A DNA stretch of 64,000 bases from Periplaneta americana (lineage: Eukaryota > Arthropoda > Insecta > Blattodea > Blattidae), in contig NC_091123.1 of assembly GCF_040183065.1 (NCBI RefSeq), positions 108,350,821 through 108,414,820 of the forward strand, written 5' to 3'. Numbering within the stretch: the first letter of the stretch is position 1; each line of letters begins with the position of its first letter. Below the pieces are notes generated by a model, which was not told the DNA's origin, ran no database searches, and saw only the letters and a program-made list of their open reading frames with translations. Below are positions 25,882 to 36,844 of the stretch, piece after piece. The position numbers were made by a program, and so were the translations under genes.

Positions 25882-26910
25882 ATAAATTTCACTCACCATT
25901 TCAATTGCAGGAATATTATGTAATCTTCTTTATTTTAATAAAGGATTAAATTAGCTCCTTACGTCCAGCAATCTTGAAATGAGGTAAGTTGCCACTTAGA
26001 TCTCATCTTAGATCAAGGTTATATAATGGATTGGTGTTTATGTTACTGAAAATCTATGTTCAGCTTAACTGGTGATTCATTTTATTGCCACTTTTCTGAT
26101 TAAATATTTATAAAATTGACTCGTAATGGAACAATGCTGGAATTAGTTTGGCAGAGGAAAGCTAAATATTCCGAGAAAACTCTCACATCCTATTCACACA
26201 TATAAATCTCAGACTCTGATATCAAATGCTAGGTAAAAGGAATCTTTCACTATTTTAAATTCTTTCCGGGAGTGCGCAATGTTGTCATTCTCGGTTGTTT
26301 AACGGATGTCACGCTAGCTGTTTAATTGTGGTTCGCTATTCAAAACCGACGGAAAGCGATGGGCTTTTAAGGAAGATAAAATCCTTACTATGGCTTCCTG
26401 CGGGGGAAAGTAAAGCTGAGGGACCCGTGTCGGAGATTTATGGCACGTAGAAAAATTCTGTTCTCGACAGAGGATACTAGGCATAATTTGTCAGTCATTT
26501 CTCATTTTGAATTTCTAAACCTGTGTAACTGAAAGCATAATTGAAACTAATAGGTCTACTGCTACTACTAGGCCCTACTACAACTACACCACTAATCCTA
26601 CTACCACCACCACCACTACCACTATTACTACTACACTACCACGATGGTCTAGTGCAGGGCTGGGAGTAAGCCTTTCTCTGAGCGCGCTCGAGCTCACAGA
26701 GAATCCAGCTGCGGACAGATGGATAGAAACGACAAACAACGCAGAGGTTCAGTAACAATGAGTGCGCCTAGCCTACTTATGTACATAAATACTACATTTA
26801 ATTTTCTATTTACAACAAATGTGAATGTAGCTTACACATTGCCCGCCACTGATCGATTCTTATGTCCACGATGAACACAATTGCGGAGACCGCCATCTGA
26901 AGATCACTCA
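25882..26910. other. Anonymous DNA left of the hAT element
   Basis: No gene found. A CAGGGCTGGG motif near 26655, followed by a GC-rich GAGCGCGCTCGAGCTC palindrome-like stretch, may be the end of another decayed hAT element. Confidence 0.4.
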
Positions 26911-27262
26911 ATCTAACGCAGCCTTGGCGAAAATGTAACTCACGAGAACATTGTGGCTCGCAATGATAGCTGTGCATGTCTCTTGCTCCCTCAACCCCCA
27001 CCCTCTCACTCACTGGAGTCAAACTCCGTTCATTTGCATTTGTCTCTGACTTGCAAGTGGCCTATCGTCGCAATGTCTCTCTCGAAACCATGTACCTCTG
27101 CAAAAACGAAAGTTACAAGTAGGATGGGAGGACGCATTTTTTTGCTGCCAATATGGTGAGAATATTAAATGTATGATTTGTTCACAAGTATTACGAGGAA
27201 TACAGTTGTATAACATAAAACGGCATTATACTACATGTCACTCATGAAACATTAAAAGGTTG

Positions 27263-27336
<74 letters not shown>

Positions 27337-27948
27337 TCGATCCTTTTTCAGCAGATGTACGAAAAATGCGGTTAAGTCTTCAATTTAAACTCACAGATTT
27401 ACAATGTAATGTTACAATGAAAGCTAGATGTAAGGACTTGACAAATGTTGAACTTTTCAATTCTCTGCCAAAAAATAAATATCCGAAGCATCCTTCTTTC
27501 GCTTCCTCTGTTGAAGCCATGTTCGCTACAACTTACGTTTGTGAAAAATTATTTTCAACAATGAAAATAGTAGAAACGTAATTTAGATCACGACTGACAG
27601 ACAAATACCTTCGTGATCAACTACGACTGGCAGTGACATAATTCCTGATTTTGAAACTCTGTCGCAGAAACATTCTGAAGACAGTTAATTTTAGGTTGTG
27701 ATAATGTGTCCTGTGTTTTCTTGTTCACTTCTTTCTTCGTTACACGTACTAAACATTAGTTTGTAACCTTATACTGTATAAAATTATATTTAAGTGCTTG
27801 ACGCAAGGAAAATGAAAATCCGTTAATAAGTCAGACAGTTGTTTCATTCCCCTTTCGGGTGTCTGCCTCCCTCCATAGGTGCTATGCACGTTGCAGATTA
27901 CACAGTGGCTCGGCGCACGATTACATTTTCGCCACGGCTGATCTAACG
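26911..27948 (+). mobile_element. Internally deleted hAT transposon with TIRs and 8-bp TSD
   Basis: The body is 26919-27940. The left TIR is CAGCCTTGGCGAAAATGTAA and the right TIR, inverted, differs at one position of 20. ATCTAACG flanks both sides (26911-26918, 27941-27948), the 8-bp duplication of hAT elements. The coding relic has two parts. Near 27150-27250 a BED-type zinc-finger remnant reads YNIKRHY around a C-x2-C and H pattern. At 27366-27690 lies the C-terminal hAT dimerisation domain (ATTYVCEKLFSTMKI, then frames related to FRSRL and LRDQLRLA). The catalytic middle is gone, replaced by an (ATT)n tract at 27260-27335. It resembles GTF2IRD2/ZBED5-type hAT proteins. Stops make it dead. 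Confidence 0.92.
27260..27335. repeat. (ATT)n microsatellite at the hAT deletion junction
   Basis: It lies where the catalytic core of the transposase should be. The second copy has the same tract at the same point (51976-52018). Confidence 0.9.
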
Positions 27949-27960
27949 CATAAATCTCCC

Positions 27961-28262
27961 AGGCCTGGTCTAGTGGCTAGAGCGTTGGAATTATAATCTT
28001 TTGAACCCGAGTTCGATCCCCAATTTATAAATTCTGTTGGACAACCCCGTGGTCCAGATGACACGGGTTTTTTCCGAGAGCTCCGGTTCCTCTGTGGCAT
28101 CCCAACAAATCGCCATTACCATCTCACCGCAAGTGTAGCGTAGACCAGCCTCCTATGGCGCACCCTGAGCAATGACTCTGTCGGTAAATTGGTCCACATA
28201 ACTGGCTTCACATGGATTAATGGCCAATTCGAGTACCCACCATTAGTAAAAAAAAAAAAAAC
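27961..28262 (+). mobile_element. tRNA-derived SINE, family E
   Basis: The head reads CCTGGTCTAGTGGCTAGAGC (A-box like) and, about 35 bp on, GAGTTCGATCCCC (B-box like). A GACACGGGTTTTTTCCGAGAG core and a poly(A) run at 28250-28260 follow. It inserted next to the right end of the hAT element. No target duplication identified. Confidence 0.75.
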
Positions 28263-28934
28263 TACTACTACTGCCAACAGTGGCATCGCCAATTTTTTTA
28301 AGTGAGGGAACTCGAGTGCTGATAAAGTAAACAATAATCGTAGCAATGCAATAGCCCCACAGTGCCGAAAACTGTTGAGGGGCCATTTGAAAATCACGCT
28401 AAATTTCCGTAACTTAATTACTTGTTTAATATATTACTCTTTAGTATAATCTGTATGATATACATAGGGTATTAATTAATCTTTATGATATTCATATGGT
28501 AGGACTACTTCGAAGTGACAACTTGGTAACGAATCAACAAGCTCCAAAACACTATATGACAGGTGAGGTTGAATTTTCGGAAACGCCATTGACAAGCATC
28601 TTTTACCCTATACCACTGAAGTATTTTGAGAATACATTATTATTAATCAAAGGAAATATTCATAATACCAAATTTTAATGTGGTTAACATAAGATTAATA
28701 TTCCTTATTTTTTTAGACACAGAACAAAATCAAACATGTCTATTTTAATACAAATATAAATCAGATCTTCGTCTCCCTCTGTTAATCTAAGCTGTTATAA
28801 AAAAGAAGTTCACTATTCATGTGTTACAGTCTTCAGTGCACTGCCCAATTATCTTAAAACTTTGAAGGACCATGAGAAAAGGTTTAGAATTAACCAAATT
28901 TATATATACTCATACCTTCTACACAAGTGAGGAA
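28263..28934. other. Anonymous AT-rich DNA
   Basis: No feature recognised beyond short open frames without motifs. Confidence 0.4.
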
Positions 28935-29232
28935 TTGTTTATGCTTGTAAATTGAATTATTATACTTAATACAATTTTGTATAGCTTAATTAAAATATGC
29001 TTGTAAATTGAATTAAACTCTTTACTATATATTGTATATTTTTCTATAGCTTAACTGATGAATTGTAGTCTACATATATGCTGTAAATTGAATAGTGGTC
29101 TGTATAGCTCAACTGATGAATTTTTTAATGCTTTTAAATTTAATAAAATCTACTTGATATGAATGACATAATTTTGCGTAGCTTAACAAAAGTATGTTTG
29201 ATGAGAGAGAGATGGAACGGAGAAAAATTCTC

Positions 29233-29303
29233 TCCGGCGCCGGGATTTGAACCCGGGTTTTCAGCTCTCCGTGCTGATGCTTTAACCACTAAGCCACGCC
29301 GGA
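29233..29303 (-). tRNA. tRNA-like unit, left arm of locus 1
   Basis: Exact reverse complement of 29443-29513, with the same 7/4/5/5-bp cloverleaf. Not believed to decode: position 33 is C and the arm belongs to a retroposed palindrome. Confidence 0.7.
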
Positions 29304-29442
29304 TACAATCCCGACACCGTTGAGAATCGTCTCAGATTAAGCTCCATCTCTTGGGTTCCCTCTAGTGCAGAGGGCGGCCACTAGAGGGAACCCAAGAGAT
29401 GGAGCTTAATCTGAGACGATTCTCAACGGTGTCGGGATTGTA

Positions 29443-29513
29443 TCCGGCGTGGCTTAGTGGTTAAAGCATCAGCACGGAGAGCTGAAAACCCGGGTTCAAA
29501 TCCCGGCGCCGGA
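29443..29513 (+). tRNA. tRNA-like unit, right arm of locus 1 (GGA-like loop)
   Basis: It folds into a full cloverleaf: acceptor TCCGGCG/CGCCGGA 7/7, D stem GCTT/AAGC, anticodon stem TCAGC/GCTGA with loop ACGGAGA, and T stem CCGGG/CCCGG with loop TTCAAAT. A box (TGGCTTAGTGG) and B box (GGTTCAAATCC) are present, so Pol III transcription is plausible. The formal anticodon GGA would be Ser, but the long variable arm of tRNA-Ser is absent and the invariant U33 is C. It is better treated as tRNA-like than as a gene. Confidence 0.7.
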
Positions 29514-29896
29514 GAGAATTTTTCTCCGTTCCATCTCTCTCTCATCATCTGAGAAAGCAGAATATCTGCATGGAAATATCATATGTACTTCGGTACATCA
29601 AAATAAAATAAATAAATAAAATAAATAAAAAAGTATGTTTGTAAATTGAATTAATCTGTTTACTATGTGTATATTTTTGAAAAACTTGACTGATGAATTA
29701 TATATGCTTTAAATTGACTAGTATAGCTCAACAGATGAATTATTTATGGTTTTAATTTGATATAATTTGCATGATACGCAATATTAATTTTTGTATATCT
29801 CAACTGATTATGCTTTTATATTGAATTAACTTATTTGCTATATGTTACATTTTATAGCTCCACTAATGAATGATTGTTTAGGTTTGTAAATTTAAT

Positions 29897-30030
29897 CGCT
29901 CGGGCTTGGGTTAGATCCCCATTTGGTCTGATTATCTCTTTGATTTTTTTCCGAGGTTTTGTCCAACCATAAGGAAAATGCCAGATAATCTATGCCAAAT
30001 CCTCTGCCTCACCACACCTCCCTTCATCTC
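29897..30030 (+). mobile_element. SINE family B, partial and decayed
   Basis: It begins CGCTCGGGCTTGGGTTAGATC and continues through TGATTTTTTTCCGAGG to CTTCATCTCGCCA. The 5' half of the head and the 3' end are missing. Confidence 0.75.
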
Positions 30031-30493
30031 GCCAAAAAATTGTAATCTTGTAAAATTTGGACTTGTTCCACATCATAAAGCTTCAATGCTAAAATAAGAT
30101 CTATAGAATACAATATATGAAACGAAATGAAAAAAAATGTAACAAATTCGAACATGAACATTGTAGTGATAAAAAAACTTTAGATATATGCAATCTGCCA
30201 AAGATACAGAAACAGAAACATTCAATATTTCGTGCTAAAGTAATCGGTTGCATCTATAGTAAAGGTAGGATTGTGGAACAGGAGCTGTTCTTTACAAATC
30301 TAATAGTAAATGCTTTCCTGATAATGGAGCCGAAACGTAACAATAATTCATTGGGTGTTTCTGAACTTTTCACATGTTGCAAAGTCCTAAAATATCGTGT
30401 CATGTTTAACATCGTGAAAGTCTTAAATATAAGTAACATTTTCGGTTTACTGGTTATTTTATTACGCTTTTTCAACTGATATGACTATACCCT

Positions 30494-30699
30494 ATAGCGT
30501 CTGAGTGAGATGAAGGTGATAATGCCAGCGAAATGAGTCCAGGGTCAAACGCCTAAAGTTACCAAACATTTGCTCTTATTGGGTTGAAGAAGAACCCCGG
30601 AAAAAACCTCAATGAGGTAACTTGTCCCAACCAGGATTTGAATACGAGCCCGCTCGTTTCATGGTCAGGCGTGCTATCTTTACTCCACAGCGGTGGGCT
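30494..30699 (-). mobile_element. SINE family A, old copy
   Basis: It aligns along most of its length with 34162-34396 but is clearly more diverged (B box degraded, several indels). No target duplication found. Confidence 0.85.
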
Positions 30700-30764
30700 T
30701 TTCGGTTTAAGAACAGCAATAAGAGAATCTGTAATTGCTAAGATAGAGTTTTACTTTTTAAATT

Positions 30765-30868
30765 TTATCCAACTTTGTTTTGTGCTACTGGAAGACTCAT
30801 ATTGAAGCTGAATATACAATTGACGATGTAATTGTGGGTGCGTATGATTTTCTATTTTAAACATAATT
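30765..30868. repeat. Diverged dispersed repeat, copy 1
   Basis: The stretch with TGCTACTGGAAGACTC ... TTGAAGCTG ... GTGGGTGCG resembles 32198-32305 (TGCTATTGGAAGATCT ... TCGAAGCTG ... GCAGGTGCG) by eye. Family unknown. Confidence 0.45.
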
Positions 30869-30926
30869 ATGATTGAGGTTTGAGTAAATAGAATTGTAAC
30901 ATTTATATTAGAGGAGAAAAATTCGC

Positions 30927-30998
30927 TCCGGCGCCGGGGATCGAATCCGGGTCCTTGGTTCTACGTACCAAGCTCTCTAACCATTGAGCTACGCCAAA
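30927..30998 (-). tRNA. tRNA-like unit, left unit of locus 2
   Basis: On the minus strand: acceptor TTTGGCG/CGCCGGA (pairs with two G-T), D stem GCTC with GAGA, hairpin CTTGGT-ACGTAGA-ACCAAG, and B box GATTCGATCC. Same loop as the right unit. Confidence 0.6.
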
Positions 30999-31280
30999 GT
31001 TCAATTCGACATGTATTTATGTTATTTTTCTCCTCTAATATCAATTGTTACCATAACAGATATATTCTGTAGGACCAACGTTAATCTTTACGTAGATTCT
31101 TCGCCCAACAGTGCATATTACTTTGGAATCCCGGCCACCAAGTCACTCAATTGAGTGCGCTTCTTGTATAAAGGCAGTTGACTTAATATAAATGTCAACA
31201 TACATGTCGAACTTGGAGTCAGGCCACAAAGGGAAAAAACACTGGAGGAAAGGGATTCGATCCGGTGCTGTGGATTGAAC

Positions 31281-31352
31281 TTCGGCGTAGCTCAATGGTT
31301 AGAGCGCTTGGTACGTAGAACCAAGGACCCGGGTTCGATCCCCGGCGCCAGA
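31281..31352 (+). tRNA. tRNA-like unit, right unit of locus 2 (GTA-like loop)
   Basis: Acceptor TTCGGCG/CGCCAGA (one mismatch), D stem GCTC/GAGC, anticodon hairpin CTTGGT-ACGTAGA-ACCAAG, T stem CCGGG/CCCGG with loop TTCGATC. The formal anticodon would be GTA, but the stem is 6 bp and position 33 is C, so it is not a normal tRNA-Tyr. A and B boxes are intact. Confidence 0.65.
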
Positions 31353-31431
31353 ACGAATTTTCTCCTCTAATATTAATTTTTACCATATATTCTGTAGGAC
31401 CAAAAATATTCATCTTTACGTAGAATTGTAA

Positions 31432-33084
31432 GTGTTATGAAACAAAGTTTAACCGTATTTTCAATGTCTGTGTAGGGTGGGGGAGTGCAAAAATGTGGGC
31501 ATGGTTATCTGTGTGGTAGGAACTAGTCCACTGAAACGTCCTGAGGACGCTGCCCCTGCTTTCCAACTACAGAACAGAGACAATTAAAAGATGAAGCAAA
31601 TGTAGGATGAGAGTGAGAAGGGAGGCCGAAATACCTAGAGAAAACCTGCTTCATAGTCTCTCTTTCGTAGCAAATCTGGTAGCATCTGATAAGAGATCAA
31701 ACTCCGGTTCCATACGCTGACAAGTTATCACTTTACTGAGTTACGGTTGGTGATTGGAGCTCTCGATATCATTGGGAGCTCAGGGCCTCTCTCTTCCTCC
31801 AACAATAAAAGGAACCCGGTCTTGTGAATATCCTTCATGATACCAAGATAAAAAATTAATCGAATTTTTATGCAAACTATTATACAGTATTGATAGCCAC
31901 ACTGATCTGAATGACAGATAACTGGCAAACCAATGAGAGGGGTTTCACAATTGAATGGGAAGGATGTCAGGGCCCCGGGCTGCCCCCGGCGGGTCGTGTG
32001 GGAGTCGGACGTGCCTGCAGCGCTCCTGCGGGTTACGGAAGGGTCACGGATAATTTCTCTTGATGAGCCCACACTTGAGCATAATGAATCGTGATGGTCC
32101 CCGCCGGTCCTTTCACCTCGTGCGTTGTCTTGGCTTAGCGATTTCGTGGAGACGTACAGTATTTTTATTTTATATGTATTATTTTATTTTTATTTTTGTG
32201 CAGCTTCACCTTATGCTATTGGAAGATCTCTTATCGAAGCTGCTAGACACGATTAATTAATAATGTGATTGCAGGTGCGGATAATTTTCAATTTTACACA
32301 CAGTTTAGTATAATGGTTTACGAAAAGGCCGTTTCAAACTATCTGATTACACGTACCATGTAAGAGCAATTAATCATTCAAAAAGACCGAAGTCCGGTTT
32401 CAAAAATTTTATATACAATAACTTGACCATAATGTTATAATCATAGGTAGGAAGTTCGTACTAAAACAGTAGATGATACATAGTGTGTTCACATAAACAA
32501 TGCATAGTATCATTCTGTGGAGCTGTGTACAGTAGTGACTAGTTTGAAGAATATTGTTAATTTATATTAATATTTTAGGTTCTGAATAAAGTGAGCTATT
32601 CTGTTATTATTGTACTACTTACGTAATGTTAATATTATGCATGATTCCAAAAAAAAAAGTAAACTCATCTGTTATTAAATAATTATGCAAACAGGAGTGT
32701 GTAACACGTTCATTTTTTCCCCAGATTATTCTTCGTAAAATGTTGACGTCTCGTGCTATGCATTCAGTTGCGTTACAGTCCAAGTTCAACATCGGAACTT
32801 CCTAGCTGTCACTGCAATATAATTGAAAAATTTTGATGAAAACAATTATGGGTATAATATTATGTGCCACACACGATAGATTCACAAAGTAGTTGTTCAC
32901 CTGATGATACTAAGATATACAGTAGCTCTACATACAGTAACGTCTTGTGACGTGAAACGAATATTTTCCGCGTACAAATATTGTTTTTTTTTCTGAACAT
33001 AAAAGGACTATTTCTTCTTATAAAATGAAAAACTTCATTGTTATTTATTATGAGGCTAGAATCATAATTGTATACTTTGTACGT

Positions 33085-33090
<6 letters not shown>
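31432..33090. other. Mixed anonymous DNA
   Basis: 31480-31740 carries fragments resembling the family D core (GGTTCCATACGCTGACAAG). A short GC-rich patch lies at 31965-32060. 32198-32305 is the second copy of the diverged repeat seen at 30765. No coding domain recognised. Confidence 0.45.

Positions 33091-33136
<46 letters not shown>
33091..33136. repeat. (AT)n microsatellite
   Basis: Uninterrupted AT dinucleotide tract. Confidence 0.95.
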
Positions 33137-33139
<3 letters not shown>

Positions 33140-33196
33140 TAAATTATTTTAGTTTAGGAGTTACAAAGTTTATAATTACAAATTATTGTCTTTTTT

Positions 33197-33462
33197 TAAG
33201 AGTTCGCGGGAAAAACGATGAATGTCACATTTCTGTTAAAGATTAGATAATGATCTAATTGAGTCTATAACTGCAAGATGTAGTGCTGTTTCTATAGAAA
33301 ATAAAGGAAAGGATTACTGTATTCGTGGTGATAATTCTCCTTTTTAGGCTCTACCATTTTTTCATAAGAACAACATTAAATTTCGCAGTGATCCATTGGA
33401 TTAGATAATGGCATCAACCTTAAGAAAACTGTGACATTCATCGTTTTTCCCGCGAACTCTTA
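33197..33462. mobile_element. TA-flanked MITE, 262 bp
   Basis: The left end reads AGAGTTCGCGGGAAAAACGA from 33199, and the right end is its inverted copy ending at 33460. The inverted match runs on for about 15 more bp (TGAATGTCACA). TA dinucleotides flank both ends, fitting a Tc1/mariner-type target. The interior has no coding capacity. Confidence 0.8.
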
Positions 33463-34144
33463 TTATTATTTTCTTGTTCTAAGGCTGTGGACGATTGGAG
33501 CACATGTTTGGTTATCACCCTGCTGTGCATTAGGGTGGAGTGAAAATATGAAGTTTATGGAATTAAAATGTAATACCAGGAAAACTTTGTGGTTTGATAT
33601 CATAGAGAACAGTGCAAAATATTTTTTCTATTAGCTTAATATTTTGAAATTTTCATAAAATTTGGAGGTTCAGATTTTTTAGCGAGAGAACATTCTCCAG
33701 TGGTTTAATTTGAACAGGATACCAGGAAAATGTTTAAAAAATATATGTTAAAAGGCTCTGCATATGTTTGGTCCCCTGTTATTTCATTTTGAAGTGTCGC
33801 AGAAACCTCAATTTATAAGAAAATTGGGCATAATCACAAACCTCTTAGGTATGATATAATTGATATAATCAATGGAAATTCATTCCTCTGATGTTACAGG
33901 GTATCTAAATAAGAACAATGGTTCTAATTAATATAAGAAAGCTGACCTTCTGCCCTGTATTCAAAATGCGAAAGGGGCTGGACCCATCACAATTATCTAG
34001 CTATCATGATGTAATGAAATTTATCTATGGTCAAAAATGAATTAAAACCTGGCTTAAAATCAAAGGAGAGATTTCAGAAAGAGTTGCTATCAAAAGTAAG
34101 GCATTTATTCCGACAGTCAGTCATACAAGAGTACTACAACTGGT
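33463..34144. other. Anonymous DNA, possibly part of an older element
   Basis: AGGGTGGAGTGAA near 33530 is inverted as TTCACTCCACCCC near 34709. A decayed ~1.2-kb element, itself hit by the SINE at 34.2 kb, may therefore occupy about 33526-34725. The evidence is only this short inverted match. Confidence 0.3.
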
Positions 34145-34413
34145 TCGTGCTTACCATGATGGGTTATTTTACGACGCTGTATCAACATCTAGGTTATTTG
34201 AATGATATGAAGGTGATAATGCCGGTGAAATGAGTCTGGGGTCCAGCACCGAAAGTTACCTAGCATTTGCTCGTATTGGGTTGAGGGAAAACCCCGGAAA
34301 AAACCTCAACCAGGTAACTTGCCCCGACCGGGATTCGAACCCGGGCCACCTGGTTTCGCGGCCAGACGCGCTGACCGTTACTCCACAGGTGTGGACTCGT
34401 GCTTACCATGATG
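34145..34413 (-). mobile_element. SINE family A, full copy with 17-bp TSD
   Basis: Perfect direct repeats TCGTGCTTACCATGATG (34145-34161 and 34397-34413) flank a 235-bp body, 34162-34396. On the minus strand it has the tRNA-like head (GTGGAGTAACGGTCAGCGCG), an intact B box (GGTTCGAATCCC), a T-rich core, the central GGTGCTGGACCCC segment and a CGTAAAATAACCC end. This is the best-preserved family A copy here. Confidence 0.97.
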
Positions 34414-35954
34414 AATGCAGAAATATACTGTATACTGCAACCTCAATTTACAGTCTTCCAAATAAAGTTTAATTATGTGATCTTACACCAATTCACTAGC
34501 TATTATAGTGAAAAACAAAATAACAAAACAAGTATAGAAAAAGGCAAAAAAAACTGTGATTTTAAGGAACTTCAATGCCCTTGGGGCACCTCAAAAATTA
34601 AATATAGAAACTGTATTTTTTTCAAATTCCTAAGTTAAGTGAAAATACAGATTTTTGCAAATATTAGTTTACATTTAGAATAAAGATAAGAAAAATTTCA
34701 GTATAGATTCACTCCACCCCACTGTACATATTTGTTGTTCGGTCCACTGACATTAAAAGATTTGCTATTACTTTTCATTCGGTAGAGATATAGTCCAAGC
34801 TCACACAACTTAACAGTTTTCGTACCAACTTCCTAGCTCTGGTTATAACAATATAAAATACGATAAATATGTTACCAAATTTAGCATACCATGAGAACTA
34901 ACGTTAGCCGAATTATTAGAACTTTCGCTTTCCATGTCCAAGACTCCAGTTTAAATGTCGATCAGTTCGAGTGGGACAAAGAGAGCGTTTGAGAAGATCA
35001 CATTCTATGTATTTCCTAACACCATTTCACGAATTCTAAATCATTCTCTACCGCCTTGGAGGGGTTAAGCAATTAACTAAGCCAACTAATATTTCCCTTT
35101 CCACTTTGAATAATTGAGAGGCTCTGTGACAAGAAGTTTAGACCGTCACTGATGAGTAGAGTCCTGCGTTTGATTACTTTGAACACAAGCTAAGGTGTAT
35201 GTCGAGCATACTAGCTGTCTTGGTACAGAGAACAAATTGCGAGTCAACAGTTCAGGATGCGGTCTCTTCCCGCACGCTCACCTACTGTGTGTTTACATCT
35301 ATTCGTGTACCTGTGTGTGTAAGTCGGTGAACAACAAGAATAGTACTCACGTACAAAATATCACTTGGATTTAATAGCAACAATAACGAAATATACCGGG
35401 ACATCATTTTATTTTTACTAACATTTCTAATATTAACCTGGCTATACCTTTGCATTAATGGTTGAGAACCGGAAACACCGTTTGGTACCCCCGTCCACGA
35501 CTGGAGTTCGATGATACTGGCGTAAAATACAAACAAATCACTTTACTAGGTATAGTAAGGAAGAAAAGTAATTAATCTATTTACGTAAACTAGGAAGTAT
35601 CGCGATTTTCAGTTTGATAATATTCATTATAGGTTTTTGTTTAATCAAAATACAGTACTGCATTAACAATAGCCTAAGTGTTTTTACTCACAGATTGAGC
35701 TATGCATTCGAACGTATTCATTATGCAGTGTAAATTATACTATCTACGGCACATTAGCCTACAATATAGAGAAGGAAGTTAAATTGAAAAATAATCATAA
35801 TATGGATATTTAAACACATTTTTGAAAATGGTGGCCGTTCATTTCGATACAGGCTTCAGTTCTTTTGTGCATATTATCTCACTATAGACTATTGTACCTA
35901 ATTCCAATTACCAGTTTCGGTCCTCGTACCAGTAACTCATGTTGAAATAATTCT
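34414..35954. other. Anonymous AT-rich DNA
   Basis: No gene or repeat family recognised. Confidence 0.4.
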
Positions 35955-36844
35955 CTATATACTCCAGTGATCGCCAAAATCTGTGTCGCGACACATGCCC
36001 CTGCCTCCACTCAAGCGTAACCATGGCATCATACCCCCCACCCTCTGTTTACAGCCTTCACTTCGATATAAGACAAGACATTTATCAGCAGCGGACGTAC
36101 ACATGTAATGTTACTAGTGTGTAGGATAATATGTTTCGATGTCTTTTCCAAAACAGAAAACAGATAATATGTAAAAACTTAATTTCAAGGAGCATGGGAG
36201 TAAAAGTATTTTTGTGCAGATGGCAAAAATATGAGATAGTTAATTTGTTGTAAAATTTTAAATGATGTATAAAAGAACAATGTACATTGTCATTATTCTT
36301 CTTGATATAAAGACTACCACGCCCTTACCTGTAACTTGAATCATTAATAAACGAAAAATAAAAATTATCAGCTTCTATGTCTTAATCGGAGTAAAATACT
36401 TCGACTTTTTTTTCGACGTATGTAGTGTAATTTGAATATTTCATTAATAAATAAACAATAAAAGTGTCGGCTTCTATATCTTAATCGGAGTAAAATACTT
36501 CGACGTTTTTTTTTTTAAGTATGTAGTGTAATTTACAATTTCGTGACCAGCCTGGTACGTTTTTCTAATTTCTGCTGATGTAGAGTACACGTTCTTTTAA
36601 TGGTAAATAAGAAAATATATTTTATTTTATTAATAATACAAAAATAATGAATAGGAAGATAAAAGTTAATAAGTAGAAGAATATTATATTGTTTTTTTTT
36701 CTGATCACAGTCCGTCTCTGCACTGTTATTCGCTGCATTACCTGAGGAGATACCCACTCCACCCCTCTCCCTGTGATAGTGGTGTGCGGGTTGCATTTCT
36801 ATTACGTCACACTTTCGTAGTGTTTGGCAACCACTGATCTACTC
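35955..36844. mobile_element. Non-autonomous hAT-like element
   Basis: The left end is CAGTGATCGCCAAA (from 35963) and the right end, inverted, is CAGTGGTTGCCAAA (ending 36836): 12 of 14 match. The flanking 8-mers CTATACTC and ATCTACTC agree at 6 of 8 positions, as expected for an old hAT duplication. Inside, a ~95-bp segment containing CTTAATCGGAGTAAAATACT is duplicated in tandem at about 36345-36535. No transposase remains. Confidence 0.65.

Larger units (their letters stand above)
29191..29641 (+). mobile_element. Inverted-dimer tRNA-like retroposon, locus 1
   Basis: AGTATGTTTG at 29191-29200 and 29632-29641 (longer if the flanking A run is counted) brackets a 431-bp insert, 29201-29631. 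The first 347 bp form a perfect palindrome: arms 29199-29367 and 29379-29547 are identical over 169 bp, with an 11-nt centre. Each arm holds a tRNA-like unit pointing outward. To the right follows a single-copy tail (TACTTCGGTACATC) with an A-rich (AAATA)-type end just before the right TSD, as in a SINE. The tail and TSD point to retroposition; how a 169-bp hairpin template was copied is unknown. Confidence 0.9.
28935..29895 (+). repeat. Degenerate AT-rich tandem array, interrupted
   Basis: Units of roughly 60-75 bp built on TGCTTGTAAATTGAATTA and TATAGCTCAACTGATGAATT recur on both sides (28935-29200 and 29632-29895) of the tRNA-like inverted dimer, which is inserted within the array. Confidence 0.75.
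30889..31431 (+). mobile_element. Inverted-dimer tRNA-like retroposon, locus 2
   Basis: TAGAATTGTAA at 30889-30899 and 31421-31431 flanks a 521-bp insert. A minus-strand tRNA-like unit lies at its left end and a plus-strand unit at its right, both facing outward. Both are followed by the same trailer (CGAATTTTCTCCTCTAATAT). A second trailer copy without a tRNA-like unit sits in between (31022-31110: TTTTTCTCCTCTAATATCAA ... TTCTGTAGGACCAA), which repeats the outer one at 31359-31420. The arrangement matches locus 1 but the arms have diverged, so this copy is older. Confidence 0.85.

Noticed and set aside
29443-29513. Functional tRNA-Ser(GGA), and likewise tRNA-Tyr and tRNA-Cys at the other two loci
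   Set aside because: C at position 33, no long variable arm for Ser, six-base anticodon stems at two loci, and placement inside retroposed palindromes with target duplications.
33526-34725. 1.2-kb element with GGGTGGAGTGAA ends
   Set aside because: Only a 12-13-bp inverted match and no target duplication; mentioned only as a possibility.
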